Below are positions 23,682 to 36,144 of a stretch of DNA of 64,000 nt, piece after piece; position 1 is the stretch's first letter; the number at the start of each line of letters is the position of its first letter. The translations under genes were made by a program, and so were the position numbers. The notes under the pieces were generated by a model. That model searched no databases. It saw only the letters and a program-made list of their open reading frames with translations, and had not been told where the DNA came from. Source of the stretch: Perkinsus olseni (taxonomy: Eukaryota > Perkinsozoa > Perkinsida > Perkinsidae); NCBI GenBank assembly GCA_013115135.1, contig JABANP010000189.1, forward strand, positions 27,342-91,341, given 5' to 3'.

Positions 23682-24843
23682 CTGATATTAATGTGTCTAT
23701 CGGTTTTTACTCATTTCCTGTCTTTTCAACACTAGTAAACGTCAGTGGATGACGTGAAGAGGCTTTTTGATGCTAACGATGATAATGATGATGTAGATGG
23801 TGTGTGTAGCTACGATAGTGTTGCGTTTTTGCGAGTTCGGATGAGGGAATTTTATGTACGCTGAATGCACAACGTAATCGCCTAATGTGTTGATAGCCTC
23901 GGTGCTCAACACTCGGAACTACAGAGCGGAAAGCTGTCATCTACAGTTCATTGCCTTCGCGTGCCAAACCTCGACTCGAACACAAGACACCACAGGATTG
24001 GGCTATCATCTTGACTCAGCGGCTCGATTGAGCAGATATACAGCGGTATCCGTCTACAACCGCGGAGCAAGCACGAAGTCACTATGCCGATTTCGTGGGT
24101 GCTATCCTCTGTTATATTTCTGATCAGCTGAAGTCACTTCGAAAAGCTAGTGCTTTGGGGATGTTGTTGTTGTTTACGTTGTGTGCAGTCAGAATGGTGT
24201 TGTGTTGTTGTGAGTTCATGGAGCCTGGATGATAACGCCAACCATATTGCATCGTTTCGTCCTAGAGTTGGATTCATCATCCTCAGAAAAAGTCTGGATT
24301 CTGAACTTCAGAATCTAAACTCAGCCATGATTTCTTACTGAAATATCAAGCTTGAAGCTGTACAGTATGAACGGGCATCAGTCCTTGCATCACACTAAGC
24401 TATGAGGACAGGATGGCCCGATGAGGCCAGCACAGTCAGATTGAAACGTTCCTTAATAACGAGCAATACATGAATTAGTCATCACGTCTTCCTGCTCTAA
24501 GGCTTCGACCGACTTCTTCTGCATCAGGTCGGGTACGGTGTAATGCCTCTTGATGATACCATGGTTATCATCACTAGTAGTGATTCACTACTGCAGCAGC
24601 AGTACTGCACGCCCACTAACGAGTTGCAGCCTGCCCGTTGCAAGCTTCGATGCCCTCGCTCGTCCGACCAGGCGAGCGATACCCCCTTCGGGCGGAGTTT
24701 CCCTCCTCAAGATCGGGCCACGGGATATTTCCACGTCTCTACTGAACATTTCTGACCGGCTTTCATCAACAGACCCTCGGAAAGGGTCGCCGCGTCGCCG
24801 GTCCTTCCTCCCCTCCAAGCAGCGTTAAAGTCGACCCTCCTGA

Positions 24844-25765
24844 ATGTCCCCAAAACAGTTCATCATCATCGGCGTGTCAGCTGCTGCTGCATTACTCTCC
24901 AACTCACCCCTCGTTACCGCTATCGGCTCAGTGGCCCGACACAGCACCTCTACTGATGTAAGAGAGTCTAAAATGACTAATGTCTGTTATCCACCGGTTT
25001 CAATAGCATCAATGTGATGCCGTCACATCTAAGACCATGTTTGGGATCGATTCGCAGCTGACTTTCGGTGACTGCCCTTATCCGGGCTGCATCGCTCTCA
25101 GGATTCTCCCCCACAGGATGGAACATCATACACCTCGACCACAACTAACTTGACTCGTTGTCACTATCGACGCAGGAGTGCGGAAGGGACTCTACTAGAG
25201 GGCTTAAAAATCGTCATTAGCCATTCCGAGCTTCAAACCCAACGGGTCCGTTGCCCGGGGAGCTCCAAGCATGTCCCTTTCAGTTCAACGTAAGGGCAAT
25301 ATCCCCTTCTTTTCTTCGCTACTCTCTTTTAGGTACGACGGCCACAGCGGTCTGAGCTCGTACTTTCTGGGCACGGCTGATGATTATGAGCACTCGTACA
25401 GTTTCGAGGGTTCGCGCACTCCGAGAAACACTGGCCGGGATCCGATAAGGGCGTTGAAGCCCTCTACTTTACGCAGCAAAATTGATAGGCTATACTCGGC
25501 CGTGACGATGATTGGATCGACCACTGTTCTTTACGAAGACGATGAAGAGTCTCCTGAGACGGAAGCTAGGCGATTCGCGATCGTCGCACTCCGAGAAGTG
25601 TGCTCGGCTGCTATTCCGGTGGTTAAGACGCTCGGCACTTTCAAAGGCTTGTGCGTGAAGTACTACAAAGAGTCCAAGGGAGCCGTTGATGTCGCTAAGA
25701 AGACAAAGGGGTGGAGTGTCACCAAAACTCTCGGTGTCACCAGGATAAGCCCCCCGGATGAGTGA
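24844..25765 (+). CDS. Secreted protein, three exons, paralogue 2, right copy
   Basis: Exons 24844-24957, 25102-25289 and 25333-25765 give 244 residues. The signal-peptide exon is almost identical to that of paralogue 1, while exons 2 and 3 are diverged but alignable: QDSPPQDGTSYTS against QDYPPPDENANFD, VRCPGSSKHVPF against IHCPKGEKHLPL, and TGRDPIRALKPSTL against TGLDPFRDLDASTL. The intron phases are the same in both paralogues. A fast-evolving secreted tandem pair is the likely explanation. Function unknown. Confidence 0.76.
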
Positions 25766-26800
25766 CGCTATATTTGCGGTCTTTTGCGATTCACTGCAGA
25801 TTAGCTGAAGTCTTATCAAAAAGATAATCTTTTGTTGATGTTGTTGTTGTTGTTGTTCACGTTGTATGCAGTCACAATGGCGTTGGGTTGTTGTGAGTCC
25901 ACGCAGCGGAGGTCATATCGTCAAGCATCGTCGCAGCGTTTAGTCATCTTCTTCCGGAGTTCACACTCCAAAACCGCAGTGTTATGGAGATATCAAACTT
26001 GAAGCTGTTCAGTGTGAGTGTGCAACAGTCCTGGCACCACGCTCAGTTATAACAGAGATGAAAGAGGAAGATCAATACATCTCATCGATAACTTCCTTAT
26101 CACCGCTATTGGCCGAGCCAGCGGATAGAATGCTCATCGTAATAGAGGGCTACGGTGACACTTATTACCCTAATAAGGAGAACCCTCTGAGTGTATCATA
26201 GACCCTCCTTATTAACAACTTCGGGAGATCTATTAGACTTTCCGGGTACTGCGCGGATGTTTGTGCATGCGTGCAGCGGCCTCTATAGGTGTGTCCGACC
26301 TGTTCGTTGTCTCGGCTTACCCCGTACCTCCTCTTCTCATTATCACAAGCACTGGTTTAACTCAAGGCTTCGACGTGTAGTGTTCATCAGTGAGTACATC
26401 CCCGCATCTCTTCCTGCGAATTAACACCTCATTACACGCAGCAGCGGCACGCATATACATAGCCCAGTCCGCTATGTTCCTGCGTGCAGCGGAGCGGTGG
26501 TCAGCATATTCATGAAAATTCGGTTGGGCTTCAAAAGGGAGCCCTACCTAGAGAGAGTGCGGTGCGCAGCACCAACCGCAAAACGAATTTCAACATCGAA
26601 ATTCAATAATATCCGCAGCCTAAAGCGTTCTCGACAAAGGGCTATAGTCGATACTTCCGCAGCTGGGTCAACTCAAGGTCTCATTTTTTAAGCGCATAGA
26701 AGTCCAAGACAAGTGGTCGATATCCTTGAAAATATGCAATTATCCGATCTCAGTGCCCCCAACTGTTAGAATTCAACAACAAAATAGAGTCAGAAACAAA
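25766..26800. other. Intergenic DNA, right arm counterpart of 8953-10420
   Basis: No gene is supported. The 417-bp segment found in the left arm at 9515-9931 is absent here; the empty junction reads CCGGGTACTGCGCGG near 26250. Confidence 0.45.
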
Positions 26801-29800
26801 TCACCCTCTCATGCTTTTGATAACAACTTCTTCTCCGCTTTCTCGACTCAGAATTCTCTGCGTCAATTGCACTCGAGGGCCTCGCCTCTCATCCTACAAG
26901 AAAACCATCAACAAGTTATCGACAACAACGACGTTGTTGTGTGACTAGACTTAACGAGTTCTGTCAGGGCGAGCGACACTATTGAACCACATACTGCCAT
27001 ATTAGCCGATACACTATTGATTCACTGATCGAGTATAACGCACATTTACCAAACTTACGAAAATGACGAGTTTGCCCTCAGCGTCTCTCGGCAACTGGAA
27101 TGCTCCAACTCCTTCGCACTCATAATCGGTATCTGAGAAAGCAAAAAATCAGAAAAAAAATCGAAAAAAATTCACCCCAAGGCATTCGGGCCGGCAGAGG
27201 CGGTGGAATCGGCAAATGAGCAAACTCTTCCTCGTTGTACGCAGACAACCACAGCGTTCGCCTGAGGTGAGAAAAATCTTCCGCGTGCGGTGCGAGATTA
27301 TGAAACGGCTGAAAGATACCTTTGCCTCAAATCCAAAGAAGATGCAGTCACTCGCAATGCGCGGCGGAGGGACTCGCAGACTTCAGTCTCTCCGGGCATG
27401 CCTGCCAGGGCCGCGGCGTTGAGTAGCGAACTGAGTAACGAAAAGTGTGGTATTGAACAAAATCATCCTGAAGGAATCCCAGTTGCGTTAGAAAAACGAA
27501 ATTTTCTGATATGAAATTTGGCAAGCCCAATGAATTAATGTTAATTTTCGGCATAAATTCTTTGGCCCTGCTGAATTTCTGTTGATAATCTACAGGAGAA
27601 AAGCAGCTGGAAAGTCCCTTAAAGCGCTCAGCGAAATAATTCTCGATGCCCTCAGAGTCTCGAACTCGTGGCGGCCTACAGGAGATGAGGCGCCGGCAGG
27701 CTGTTGACTGCCTTTCTGACGGCTTCCGATTGAAGAAGGATGGAGACAACAGCCTCGGTACTCGGGAGGGATGCCAGGGCGGCAAAGGCAAAGACCAGTC
27801 GGGAATGGATCTGGAGAAATGGACGAGGGGGGATTCGAACCCGGGACCTGAATCTTACGTAATTCGGCTCAGCAGTGATGGTGTGCTCTAAAACGTTCTC
27901 GAACTCTTCTATAAACTTATCGGATCGGTACCCCACCTGCGGAGACAGAGAATCTCAGCTTCAAGCAAGTAAGATACAAAAGAGGTCAAGTAGAAGCCTA
28001 CCTTGGCAGCGGTATGACCCAGTTTGACCATTCCCATTCTCTCTGAATGAGCCGTCGTCTCTTGTCGGCTTCTCAGATCCCTACACTGCTTATCACAATA
28101 TCCCTAAAATCTTCCGGCTGCGCAGCGCGTATCTTTCTCGACCATCACCAACCTGCATATCCTCATCTCCAACGCGCTCAGCCACTGCTGCAAACACCAA
28201 CCAATCGCTCGGTGAATCCTCTTCACTACTGACGTATCCTAAAATCCGTAAAGTCCTCGAGTGGACCTATCGAGCTTCCTCATCATCCTGAATTTCATCA
28301 AAAAACCACACTTCCCTCACGACGCTCGACCAACCAATATTGTCCGTACATCACACAAAGATGTCTCAAACTAGGCCTTCGTAACGAAAAAAGCGGAGCT
28401 CGGCACGAAGTCTCGGGTTCGAACCCCAGCCAGGGCTTTTCTCTGTATTTTTTCGGGTTCATCTACAACGGTCCACGCTGGTTTTTGGTAGCAATCCTAC
28501 GCAGGAGGATCGGCGTGAGCGAAATTACCACGCAGAGCCTATGCGCACAAGAGGGGCTTGTGCGCGCCAAAGTTAGCAAGAGACCTATGGTAGTGCAGTA
28601 TAGTTCAATGCTAGAGCTAGCAAAGCGCTAGCACTAGAAACAGCCATGAAGTTAAGGCTATAATGTTGGCGGATGCGAGCTTGACCCAGCCCTCCGCTCC
28701 CTGGATGTGGAGGTAGGATACTGGAGACTGCTGACTCGACCCAGATCGGGTATGGGGTCGGGCAGCTCTCGTGTCCTACTGAACCGTGGTGGCCTCCAAA
28801 TGCTAGTTGGCAGCAGACACAGGCTACTGCCTGGTCGCTGGCTCTAATACTGCTGGATATCGCGGAGGTCAGAGCAGAGCCACTCACTGTTCACACTCCC
28901 AACCTCTGCATCATGGGAATTTCGGGTTGGTAGAACGGGGATGGGCGCGATTTCGTATTTTTTATAGAATATATGAATCGAGACCTTTCGATTGGTATGC
29001 GTCCCATGAGTTCATTCAGCATAGTCGTGGAGAAATAATTTGAACGAACGAACGAACGCACAAAAGAAGCGCAGAAGTGACAGTATATGCTCCGCTCGCT
29101 TCGCTCGCTCCGCAATTCAAATCTTCGCTCTGTAACGACCCCTCCACAAATTCTTGGTATGCAACTCATAACTCGAGGAAGCCGACTTTCGCTCTGATAT
29201 TAGAATACAACCAACAACCCAATACTCCTTTCAGGTTGGTGAATGCGGCAACGCTTAGGAAACTATACCCCACCGCCACCTGTCCGATCATCAGCTATAT
29301 TGTTCTCCCTCCAAGTTCTACTATTACTATCATGACTTCAAGATTCAGTGACAGCTCCATCAAGCCTTACGGTTCTCTATTCATGGCCAACTCGAACCAG
29401 AGTAACGTTCACGATGAGCAGACTACAAACGAGGCCCCAATGCCCAGTACCACGTCTCCATAAAATTCCCCATCCCAATTTTTCAGAAAACTTGGATCCA
29501 AATTCACGGTGAAAGCTCAGATTCTCACCTTGGATGACTTCCCTAGTCTTATCAAAATTATCCGCCTCTGGCCGTAGTGAGCCATAAGATTCCACGACTC
29601 TGGCAAAGATACTCAGAGACAGCTCACCACCTCTAAAAAGTACTCGGGCCTACCAAAGATACCACCAATGCTACACACGACCCAATAAAATGATTCTCAA
29701 GTTCCTAAGAATTGCGTAAATTTTGGTATGTCAAAACGCTACGAACCTAATTCGACACAATCGCGCCGAAGACAAACCAATCCCGAATTTCGCTGCTTCG

Positions 29801-31743
29801 CTCCGCCGATTTTGCGTTCTACCACCTGGGCCATCAAGGCATCGATTATGTAATCGTCTTTGCAGCCATGAGCCGCCAGAGTCTCCATAACAGTCCCCAG
29901 CCCTCCTCGAATATGCGGCAGAACAGCTGACAAAAACACGAGCTTCGGAGAACTGGAACTTATTCTGTATCTTCCTCGCTTCTACCTAAGATACTCGGCC
30001 TCGCCACTGACCAGATGGAAGGATCTCTGAGAGGCAGCTGGAGATCTCCGACGTACTAAAACAAAAAGGACGAATCACGTGAAAAATGTTACACATTTAC
30101 TCGCCATTTTTTTTGATAAAACAATTTCTCATCACGCTATTGACCCAGTGAAAAATTGCAGCGGAAAATTTCTACACAAAAATCTCGAAATTTAATTTCC
30201 CAAGGAATTTCATGCCTTATTCTCCCAAAAATTTTGCGAAAAATTCCGTTTTTACCTCCAAAAATTGCACCAGCCGTTTCGGGCTCGCTGTTCCCAACAC
30301 ATTGTCCGCTCGACCCGCCACTGCCGCCCATACCGAAGCGTCAGCGTATCTGACGCCCGGGCGAGGGAAATCTTCTACTACGCAGCCGAATGCCCTACCC
30401 GATGCTTCGGAAAAGCCTCGTGGCCTCGACGATTTGAGTGGGGTAATATTCTCCGGCCGACTGACCGAATCTTCGGGCGAGGACTGAAAAGCGGTATTTG
30501 TCAGAAAAGATGAAAAAATCGGGAAATTTCGGCGATCATGGCATTGTGAAATTGGCGAGTGTGGCGATTGGCATTCGAAATTTTCATTTCGAAAAGATGG
30601 CACTTCGACGTGCAGCTCGTCCATGGGAGTTTGTGAAATTGTGGTACTATTCTGAGAAATAATCAGAACCACTTGGTGAAAAAAACCTTCAGAATCTGCG
30701 AAGCTCTGGAAACGAGAGCCGCTCGAAAGCTGTCTAGACCGAGCCCAGGTCGGTTAGTACATATACTTCTAACTGTCGTATCCAAGGTTCATCCATGCAT
30801 GTCGCGAAATCGCTCCCGAATTTCAGCGCGGAAACGAGACGACCTTCTCAGAATCCGTAAAACCCTAGGGTTAACCTCGGATACGCAAATCCCATAGTAC
30901 CTCTGCACGCGGAAATTTGTGCCGAATCGTGACGAGCAACTCGGGTTAATACTTGCAGTAACTCATCGGGGGTGTATCTGACAGGTCCGTGATTTTTCCC
31001 TGCAACATCAGAAAATCCCACAAAAAAACGCACTTTTAAGATGCCCAAAAGTACTCGAACGCACCTATGGAGCGCTTCAGTCAGGGATGGGTTTGATTAA
31101 GCTTATTGGGGACGGACATTAGCGCTCGCGCAGAGGGTAGAACAAACCTTAGACACTTTCTTTCAGCTGTGGTACTTTCTTGAAGTAGGGAAAAGTTTTT
31201 TTAAGTTTAAGAGAAGCTTTTCGCGTTATACAAAAGTTTTAGGCCATGCGAGGATTTTTTCGGAAAATTCGGCGATGAGCGGCTGCCAAGCTCCGCTTCC
31301 GTCCTCGAAAAGGAGAATTAACTTTTTTACGATTAATAACGCTTAATTAAAATTTTTAACGCCATTAATGTGTTTACATGTTCACTCAGTAGACGAAATT
31401 ATCTCAGTCTTCGAACGGCGCTGAGATGACGATTTGAGAGAAGTGGATTGTTCTCTAAGATAATAGACATAGTTTTTGAAGACCACTATTGTGTAAAATT
31501 GGCGTGAAAGCCGACGACGACATTTTTGCTGACCTCGTGGCGATGTACAGCAAGGCGTATATGAGAAGCTCCAATGACGAACACAGCGGTTCATACCGCA
31601 TTCTACACAAATTTATGGATACTATCGACCAATTCAATACCAAATTTTCCGCAACTCGTAATGGATCTTACCTAGAGGCTGCGGAGATGGCGCCCATCAT
31701 CTCCGTTGGATCGGGAGAGATCGGCTTGGCGACGTGGAGGCAT
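26801..31743 (-). pseudogene. Helical-repeat (HPR/RAP-like) gene, right copy, probably inactive
   Basis: Partner of 4135-8952, read leftwards from the ATG at 31743 to the TGA at 26801-26803. Exons such as 30360-30600 (SSPEDSVSRPENITPLKSSR), 29830-29935 and 29560-29690 are kept. The last codon of exon 1, CAG in the left copy, is TAG here (31672-31674), just before the splice donor, which would end translation after 23 residues. In addition, a 430-bp insertion lies in an intron (28490-28920) and the segment before the LLNAAALAGMPGETEV exon is replaced by unrelated sequence. A downstream start or alternative splicing could still rescue it. Confidence 0.55.
28490..28920. mobile_element. Right-arm-specific insertion of about 430 bp
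   Basis: The left arm has the empty site TTCTACCAACCAAAACCAGC near 6977-7000; here the sequence is split by 430 bp, with GGTTGGTA near 28922 and GGTTTTTGGTA near 28488 as possible duplicated flanks. The inside carries GCTAGC-rich and GCGCACAAG...CTTGTGCGC hairpins. No coding domain is recognised; it may be a nonautonomous element. Confidence 0.5.
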
Positions 31744-31960
31744 CTTGATGACACTCTGAACGGATGCAGGAGACGGGAAGATGAAAGGGCCATTAGTGAA
31801 ATATTCAACCTATTCCGTATCTTCCATGCTCAACCTAAGATCCCTCGTAACGATTCACATCAGCCGGCCGGTAAGGATGAGCTCAAGATACGTCATTATC
31901 GATCATATTGGCGCGCGCTACGATAACCCACAATTTTACTAAACGCCGTCTACTACTACG
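31744..31960. promoter_or_regulatory. Bidirectional promoter region, right copy
   Basis: Separates the divergent starts at 31743 (minus) and 31961 (plus), as in the left arm. Confidence 0.4.
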
Positions 31961-33797
31961 ATGTCGACTTCGGCTGAAAAGTTGAAGCAGGAGGGGAATG
32001 CCCTGTAATAAGGAAACAGACGTAAACCCACCCGCCAAAATTTTTCGGAAAATTTCGTATAAATTCCCCGATTTTATTGGATGCATCATTCAAGCGTCTC
32101 ATCGACTTGCGCTTCTTGTGATCATGATTCGGTGAATAATTTCATGGTTGTTTTTTTCGTTCAAGATACGCCGAGCGGAGGTTCGCAGAGGCGCTCGAGA
32201 AGTACCAGGAGGGGCTGAACTGCTGCTCGCCAGAGTGAGTGTTGGGGTATCTCATTTCGTCCGGCGAAGCTGAGGCCACCTTGCTGCGCATGGGAGAGGC
32301 GAACTGCGTGGACTAGTTTTCCCCCTAGTTGATAGCGATGTAGCTGAAATGGAGGGGCCCTCACGCCCGGCGTGCATTCGAAAATTATCGAGGGCTTCTG
32401 GCGCGTGGGTAGGCGGCACCACACCACCCCATTCCGCACGTTGCGGTTGGGCGTTGCTGGGGTATTTAAAATATGATTATTGGACTGATATGAACTCCGT
32501 GGACCTAATTAGGGTCATTGTTTACGTCATGGGTGTCTCGTTTGGCACCAATGCTGAGCGGCTCAGCCTGAGCCCAGCGTCTTCGACCCCTGTAATCCGT
32601 TCGATACTGAGGACTCCTCAGGGAGGACTCTGCCTCGGCTGTTGGGGTAGGTGTTGCCACCTACGCTGCGTAGGCTACGCATTCCCTGTGCGACTGCGCT
32701 TGTCGACCTAGCCGCTGCGTCGCAAATGCTCAATCTAAAAATGGTTTGAGACAGGGGCTCGTATGCCTAATTTCATTCGCGTGCTGACGCTCCAGGCATG
32801 CCAACACCTCACTTCTCTCAAGCATCTTCAGCAAATGTAGAGTCTCTCCAACATTTTCATGGAGAGCTATGCTGATCATCGTCTCACGGCGCGCCTTGAA
32901 AATTGGCAGACCCTGGGTTAGGGTCCCTGGCTGGAAGGGGTATTGAGTCAATACTATTGACCCCATTATGGAACCAACCTTCCTCGTCACTGTACTGAGT
33001 AACGATGTCTGCCCGGGTGGCGGCTTCAATTTGACTCACCCTGCCGTGAGAAAGCTGAACAACACATCCGTATCCCCTTGGAGTCCAAGGGGACCAATCG
33101 GCCTTGCTCGATACAGAGTTAGCAGGGTTCTTGTCAGTGGCGGTCTCATGCACGGGGTTCGCCCCTGTGTTTGGTCCAGGATTTTGGGCGAGTGACCTGG
33201 CCTCTGCGCGACGTGCGCAGCTGGCTGGTATGGGTCGCTCATCTCCAGGCGCTCTGGCACGCTGCCAGCCAGTGACAAGAAGATCGAATGCGGCCTTGCT
33301 GCCATGGTGGATAGTGTTCCTAGGGATATATCCCCCGCCGCCGGCGGGCCGCCGGGGCACGCGGTACTCCCAACATCTCAGAATTATCGCTCTTGGGGAG
33401 GTTCGGATTTGCGAGTGACACATCCAAAGCCCACCGAAGTTCCGGTTCCGAACTAACTTCGAACCTTGTGTTGGATGGGTGGTCGTCTGGAGTGAAATTT
33501 TCCGACAAACCGTCCGCGCATGGCATGAAGACCCCCGGCAACGGAGGCATTCGGAATGCCTTCGGGGTGGCGGTGCACGACCCTCGCGGCTCGGAAAAAT
33601 TTTCCCGAAAAATAGTTTGGCCGCATTAACCGTAAATAACCGTGTATTTTTGTCAATTTTTCCTGTGAAGTTTTTCAGTTATACTAAAACTCAACCAGGC
33701 TGCGTGTCTCCTTGCACTCGAACGATTCTGCGAGGCGGCTGAGGTTTGCGAAGATCTTATCAAGAATGGCAAGCTGGGCGAAAGGCGAGAGAAAACG
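31961..33797 (+). CDS. TPR-domain protein, right copy (exons 31961-32004, 32166-32234, 33679-33797)
   Basis: MSTSAEKLKQEGNAL is joined in frame to YAERRFAEALEKYQEGLNCC (phase 2 to phase 1, GT-AG). A later exon gives ILKLNQAACLLALERFCEAA followed by EVCEDLIKNGKLGERREK. These are the A and B helices of successive tetratricopeptide repeats, known as docking sites for the C-termini of Hsp70/Hsp90 or other partners. The long intron and the phase mismatch before the third exon suggest a small exon was missed or displaced by the inserted repeat DNA. The end of the gene is not visible; it may be fused to the hydrolase exons that follow on the same strand. Confidence 0.6.
32235..33678. repeat. Repeat-like insertion filling the TPR intron (right copy)
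   Basis: The 1.44-kb intron is shared with the left arm apart from indels. It has open frames on the minus strand (such as 32884-33423) without a recognisable domain and an odd-length palindrome at 33073-33093 that the left copy lacks. Confidence 0.5.
33073..33093. repeat. Perfect 21-bp odd palindrome in the TPR intron
   Basis: TCCCCTTGGA-G-TCCAAGGGGA; no comparable palindrome is present in the left arm. Confidence 0.95.
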
Positions 33798-34377
33798 GTA
33801 ATTGCGTGTTAGCTTGTTGAAGGATGGAGAATCTTTGGTTGAACGTCGATCAACGCGGTTTTATTATTGTTCATGTTCATCATCAATGGTTTTTGGAATC
33901 GTCGAATTTGACGAGCTGCTACGACGGTCGAAACATTGTTCTTAGCATAGTGAGAATCTTTCCTGATATCGGACTCGCCACAATCCGATTTGGCACGAAA
34001 TAGCTCTCCGGTGATATCTTCTGCGAAACGGTTGATCGATTTAAACTTTCTCGCTGTTTGCATTCTTATTTTGATTGCCTTCCGTTTGAGGTATGACTGG
34101 AACTGAGGATACGGTCAGGATTCCTCGTACGAACTGGATACGAGGATAAAAGTCATTTGCATCACGCATGCAGTTGTTGAGTGATTGATGAATGATCGAA
34201 TCATTCGTTTGAGCATCTTGCAAATTAAACTGGCAGACACAGTAGGCTGGACATCAGCCAATGCGGATAGTCTTTCTCCGTATTATTATCACTTACTTCT
34301 GGGAAGGTGAATTATTGATAAGATTAGCATACCAAATTTCCCGCAAATCTCGGCGACTGGTATCATCCTTCTTTCAG
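33798..34377. other. Interval between TPR and hydrolase exons
   Basis: No exon can be fixed with confidence. A conserved open stretch encodes KLADTVGWTSAN near 34229-34265 in both arms and may be an exon of the downstream gene. Confidence 0.35.
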
Positions 34378-36144
34378 ATCTACCGCCTGATATCTGCTCT
34401 AATCGGCGTCGCAGAGGATGGAGAAGATGAGACTAAAACGTTGAGTCGTGCTAGGCAGTTGCTGGACGATTTTACCGGGGAGAGAACGCTGAAGGTAGTA
34501 CTCATAATTCGGGCGAATTTTCTATCTTTTTTTCTCTCAGATTTCATTACAAAACCGGATTTTCTCTCTGGCTCGATCCTTGTCAATCAGACTGCGGCCA
34601 CCAGGTGAGAATTTTCCTGCTTCGCTCCGCTGTAAATTTTAATTTCAGAAGCGAATTTCCACGTAACGTATGTTGCTCCCAAAGATGATGAGCCTCCGGT
34701 GATGCTTTTGATTGTTTTGCACGGTTTCGGTGACGGCAAAGCGGCGCTCGGAAAAATGGCCGAAAAAATGCAACTGCCAGGAGTTGCTTGCCTGGTGCTA
34801 CAAGGTGGGAGGGCACTACTTCGTGAGCGTATCTTTTCATCTTGTGATGTGCATGGTTCGACCTCTCAGGACCGCGTCGTCTTCCATCGGAGCTCCTTCC
34901 AGCCGGCAGCGAGGAGATCGGGTATTATTGGTTCGACAACATCGATTGGGCGAGGGGTGGAGAACCATTGACTCGCGGACATGTAATGATCAGGCTGAGT
35001 GAGGATAGTCCTTTTGTTGGCATGCGAAAATTCATGGAAAAAAATTCGGTCGTACCGCAATTTTCGGGAATTTTCGGGACATATTCTCCCGCTGGGAGAT
35101 GAGAGCGCAGCGTGCGCAGGGCGGACAACAGAGTTTTCGGTTATAATCGTTCAGCTGAATTAGAGTTGAGTTACAGTTACTCAAACGGTTCTTATTTCAA
35201 CAATCGACGGATGGAAAGGTCAAAGAGGATGGAAAAAGCGAACTCCATGATATTGGTTTTTCGCGAGATTTTCATAAATCGTGGATTCTTTCGGGAACTT
35301 TTCGATCTCAAAAAATACTCATCGTCAGGAATCCCTGGAGAAGGCGTCGCTCGAGTCACTCCGCGAGTTGTCGGGATATTTAAACGAGACGTTGATTGGC
35401 ACAGTCGGCTGGAAAAGCAGCGAAATCGCCTTACTCGGTGTTGGGCAGGGAGGTGAGGGCGGAGCGAAGCGTTTCATTTTCACCATTTTTTGTGATTTCT
35501 GAAGGGACTCTTGCTTTGGAAATCGGCCGGAGGATGGAAAAGGAGTTCGCAGGCTTCTTCGTGCTGAACCCAGATGAACTGCCATTGGGATGTGAGTTTT
35601 GACGAAAGTGAGGAGTTTTTTGGATGCCTCGTACAGGCCCCGAGGAGAAACGGCGGGTTCCGCAGAGGGTGGTTTTAGTGAGCGGACGCGAGGACGGGGT
35701 AAGAGAGGAGGGTGGATCGGATACAAATTTCTATTCCATCGCTGGGGAGTCTTCAATGGCTCTAGGGTGCTATGACGGTTTCATCGAATCATGAATGGCT
35801 CAATAGGGTAGAGCATCGAGTTCTCTCTCCGACGCTCCCGGTTCGATTCTTGGTGGACGTCCTTTTCAGGCACCTTCCTTCTCCTCTGTCCGGTCTATCG
35901 AGTCCGAACTGACCTCGGAAGGTGATATGGTACAATTACACGAACAGCCCGGGAAAGCCATGGACGTACTCAAGGACCGAAATGGCAAGGTATGTCGCGC
36001 GCCCGGAAAATGATTTCAGTTGAGGTGTTTACGGAATGTTTAGGGCGAGATTTTTATGCGTTTCATCGCCTCTCGTTTGGCAGCAGTACGGATGAGGAGT
36101 CTCGGGGCGGAGGAGATGAATTGATGGTAATTGTTGTTCGTTAA
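34378..36144 (+). CDS. Alpha/beta-hydrolase (phospholipase/carboxylesterase-like), right copy
   Basis: Exons: 34378-34494 (IYRLISALIGVAEDGEDETK), 34649-34804, 34870 to about 34980, 35329-35452, 35505-35591, 35637-35698, 35870-35989 and 36025-36144 (TAA stop). The second reads VMLLIVLHGFGDGKAALGKM then VACLVLQ, the third GPRRLPSELLPAGSEEIG then YYWFDNIDWARGG, the fourth IGTVGWKSSEIALLGVGQ, the fifth GTLALEIGRRMEKEFAGFFV, the sixth RVVLVSGREDG. This is the strand order of the carboxylesterase/acyl-protein-thioesterase family: LHG strand, oxyanion turn, nucleophile elbow, late Asp strand. The elbow, G-x-S-x-G in most members, is G-V-G-Q-G here, so catalysis is doubtful. Phases agree from the fourth exon to the end; those around the first three are not fully resolved. 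Confidence 0.68.
35789..35860 (+). other. tRNA-like relic inside an intron (right copy)
   Basis: TGGCTCAATAGGGTAGAGC (A-box/D-arm, 35796-35814) is followed about 25 bp later by GGTTCGATTC (B-box/T-arm, 35840-35849). Spacing resembles a tRNA, but no 7-bp acceptor stem can be formed and the anticodon stem is poor. It is a relic or tRNA-derived SINE head. Confidence 0.4.

Larger units (their letters stand above)
20780..36013. repeat. Right arm of the giant inverted duplication
   Basis: Mirror of 1-15420. The inner end of similarity fades just upstream of the nucleotidyltransferase start, near 20725-20785. The match still holds where the partner runs out at position 1, so the duplication probably continues beyond 36013 relative to unseen sequence on the left. 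Confidence 0.97.
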
